Source of the DNA: Undibacterium hunanense
Lineage (GTDB): Bacteria; Pseudomonadota; Gammaproteobacteria; Burkholderiales; Burkholderiaceae_D
DNA: 64,000 nt
Direction of reading: 5' to 3'
Assembly: GCF_014284335.1 (NCBI RefSeq)
Contig: NZ_JACOGF010000009.1
Coordinates: 1 to 64,000 of the forward strand
In this document: one piece after another, positions 63,154 to 64,000 of the stretch
Numbering within the stretch: the first letter of the stretch is position 1
How the letters are laid out: the number at the start of each line of letters is the position of its first letter
Program-made: the position numbers and the translations under genes
Notes under the pieces: generated by a model
The model's database searches: none
Seen by the model: the letters and a program-made list of their open reading frames with translations, nothing else
What the model was told of the DNA's origin: nothing

Positions 63154-64000
63154 TCAACACAGCACCCAGCCAGGTGTATCTTACCAGCCAGTGATAGCTG
63201 AGCAGTGTCAGCAATAAAGTGCTGCCCATAATTACCGTCAGTTTGAATAGCCAGTGCCAGTCGCTGCGTGACACACATGCCTGGGTTGCCATGACCAGCG
63301 GCAGATGCATCAGGTAAATCCAGTACGACGCATCAGCAATATAGCGCAGTACGGGCTTGTACTGGGTCAGGTAGCACAAGCCCAGACCCGTAAGCCCAAA
63401 GCAGAAATGCCATGCAGCAGCGGCATACAGGAAGGCGTATAGCAGCTTGTTCAAGTCGTGGGGTGCTGGCATCAGTCGTGGCACCATGCCAGCAAGCAGC
63501 AGGCAATAACTGGTGAGAGAAAATGCCATCAGCAGATGCCAGGTCCAGCGTTTTTTCCAGCCATTAAAAACACTTTGCTCAGACCATAGCAGCCAGCCAA
63601 GACCGAACGCCATACCGAAACTGACCCAGGCCGCTCGCCCCGGATAGAGTGACTGATCTGGTGTGGGTACACCAAACCAGTTGATCCAGTAAGGCGTATA
63701 AAACAAAGCCAGGGCAACCGGCAGGGCCAGCAGGAAAGGGGCCGCCCAGCCAGTCAGGCTGGCCATGATCAGTGTACCGGCCTTGTTCAGCCACCTGACC
63801 ATACCGCTGGTTTGCTGGCTTCTCCACAGTACCCACAGCGCTACAGATGGTATATACAACAGCAATAGCATGTACAGAAACCACAGATGAGCCAGCGGGA
63901 AACTGTCAGGTGTGAAGCGCGGGCCTGGTGGAGATTGCCTGGGCAAGTTGCCGCCCGACTTGATCCAGGCCGCCAGCACCACGGCTGCAATGATGGCGCT
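63116..64000 (-). CDS. Acyltransferase 3 family protein, partial (cut by the window edge)
   Basis: About 295 residues of the C-terminal part; the gene continues past 64000. Seven or more membrane helices with a layout of the acyltransferase 3 (OafB/WecH-like) family, including WLYPTP- and GLCYLTQYKPVLRYIADASY-like segments typical of the last helices. Such proteins O-acetylate surface polysaccharides or glucans. It may share the operon with the ECF sigma gene, since they overlap or abut. Confidence 0.82.
   Translation of the reverse strand, partial: SAIIAAVVLAAWIKSGGNLPRQSPPGPRFTPDSFPLAHLWFLYMLLLLYIPSVALWVLWRSQQTSGMVRWLNKAGTLIMASLTGWAAPFLLALPVALALFYTPYWINWFGVPTPDQSLYPGRAAWVSFGMAFGLGWLLWSEQSVFNGWKKRWTWHLLMAFSLTSYCLLLAGMVPRLMPAPHDLNKLLYAFLYAAAAWHFCFGLTGLGLCYLTQYKPVLRYIADASYWIYLMHLPLVMATQACVSRSDWHWLFKLTVIMGSTLLLTLLSYHWLVRYTWLGAVLNGKRAQRTDRAR

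Overview
The window looks like a betaproteobacterial chromosome of the Burkholderiales, most likely Oxalobacteraceae. The main evidence is a macromolecular-synthesis block rpsU-yqeY-dnaG-rpoD-tRNA(CAT), a very long Lys/Ala-rich RpoD, zapB/zapA followed by 6S RNA, and trxA next to rho. Genus (Undibacterium-like?) is a guess from general resemblance only. The left third is accessory DNA and the rest is mostly core chromosome.

Region 1 to 15.5 kb is a stack of toxic-ion resistance modules. (a) 53-1649: a MerR-type regulator with a YnfA-family membrane protein, divergent from a two-gene unit (a two-helix Cys protein and a CC-motif protein) that has a textbook 19-bp-spacer MerR promoter. (b) 1830-5101: a Sinorhizobium-type arsenic operon arsR-arsC(LMW)-arsC(LMW)-aquaporin-arsC(Grx)-arsH, with three arsenate reductases and no pump. 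(c) 5198-7257: a small membrane peptide, a PstS-like binding protein and a stand-alone PilJ-type sensor domain. (d) 7553-7897: a solo ArsD. The promoters of arsR, the PilJ-like gene and arsD carry related TTC-N10-GAA operators, so (b) to (d) look like one ArsR regulon; an FNR-type box lies upstream of arsD. (e) 7925-9394: a CLC-type fluoride exporter behind a fluoride riboswitch, broken by one extra base in a homopolymer. (f) 9631-11677: an MFS and a TauE/SafE exporter. (g) 11921-15527: a second ArsR with a different operator (two copies), a flavoprotein with a Cys-rich tail, an MFS exporter and an ArsN-like acetyltransferase; this resembles an organoarsenical or arsinothricin resistance operon.

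Region 15.5 to 21.0 kb is an AT-rich integrative element at the 3' end of tRNA-Leu(CAA). It carries a P4-type integrase, an uncharacterised protein, an AlpA-like regulator, a RepA-like ATPase and a filamentous-phage gpII/X-type replication initiator. No second attachment site is visible, so the resistance genes to its left may be cargo of the same island.

Region 21 to 38.7 kb holds a MATE exporter, an ArnT-like glycosyltransferase, rpmE2, a TRIC-type channel, a TetR-regulated RND tripartite efflux operon with an AcrR-type operator, a TonB-dependent receptor, an internally duplicated secreted protein, rho and trxA. The usual trxA-rho-rpmE2 order is split by about 12 kb containing the efflux block.

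Region 38.9 to 64 kb is mainly housekeeping: an AddB/AddA-like repair nuclease-helicase pair, zapB-like, zapA, 6S RNA, an EVE protein, YbiB, an HExxH protein, a second TonB-dependent receptor with a symmetry-rich control region, a BaiN/YhiN-type flavoprotein, rpsU, yqeY, dnaG, rpoD, a tRNA abutting a RhlE-type RNA helicase, an ornithine cyclodeaminase-family protein, and an ECF sigma factor operon with a membrane protein and a partial acyltransferase at the right edge.
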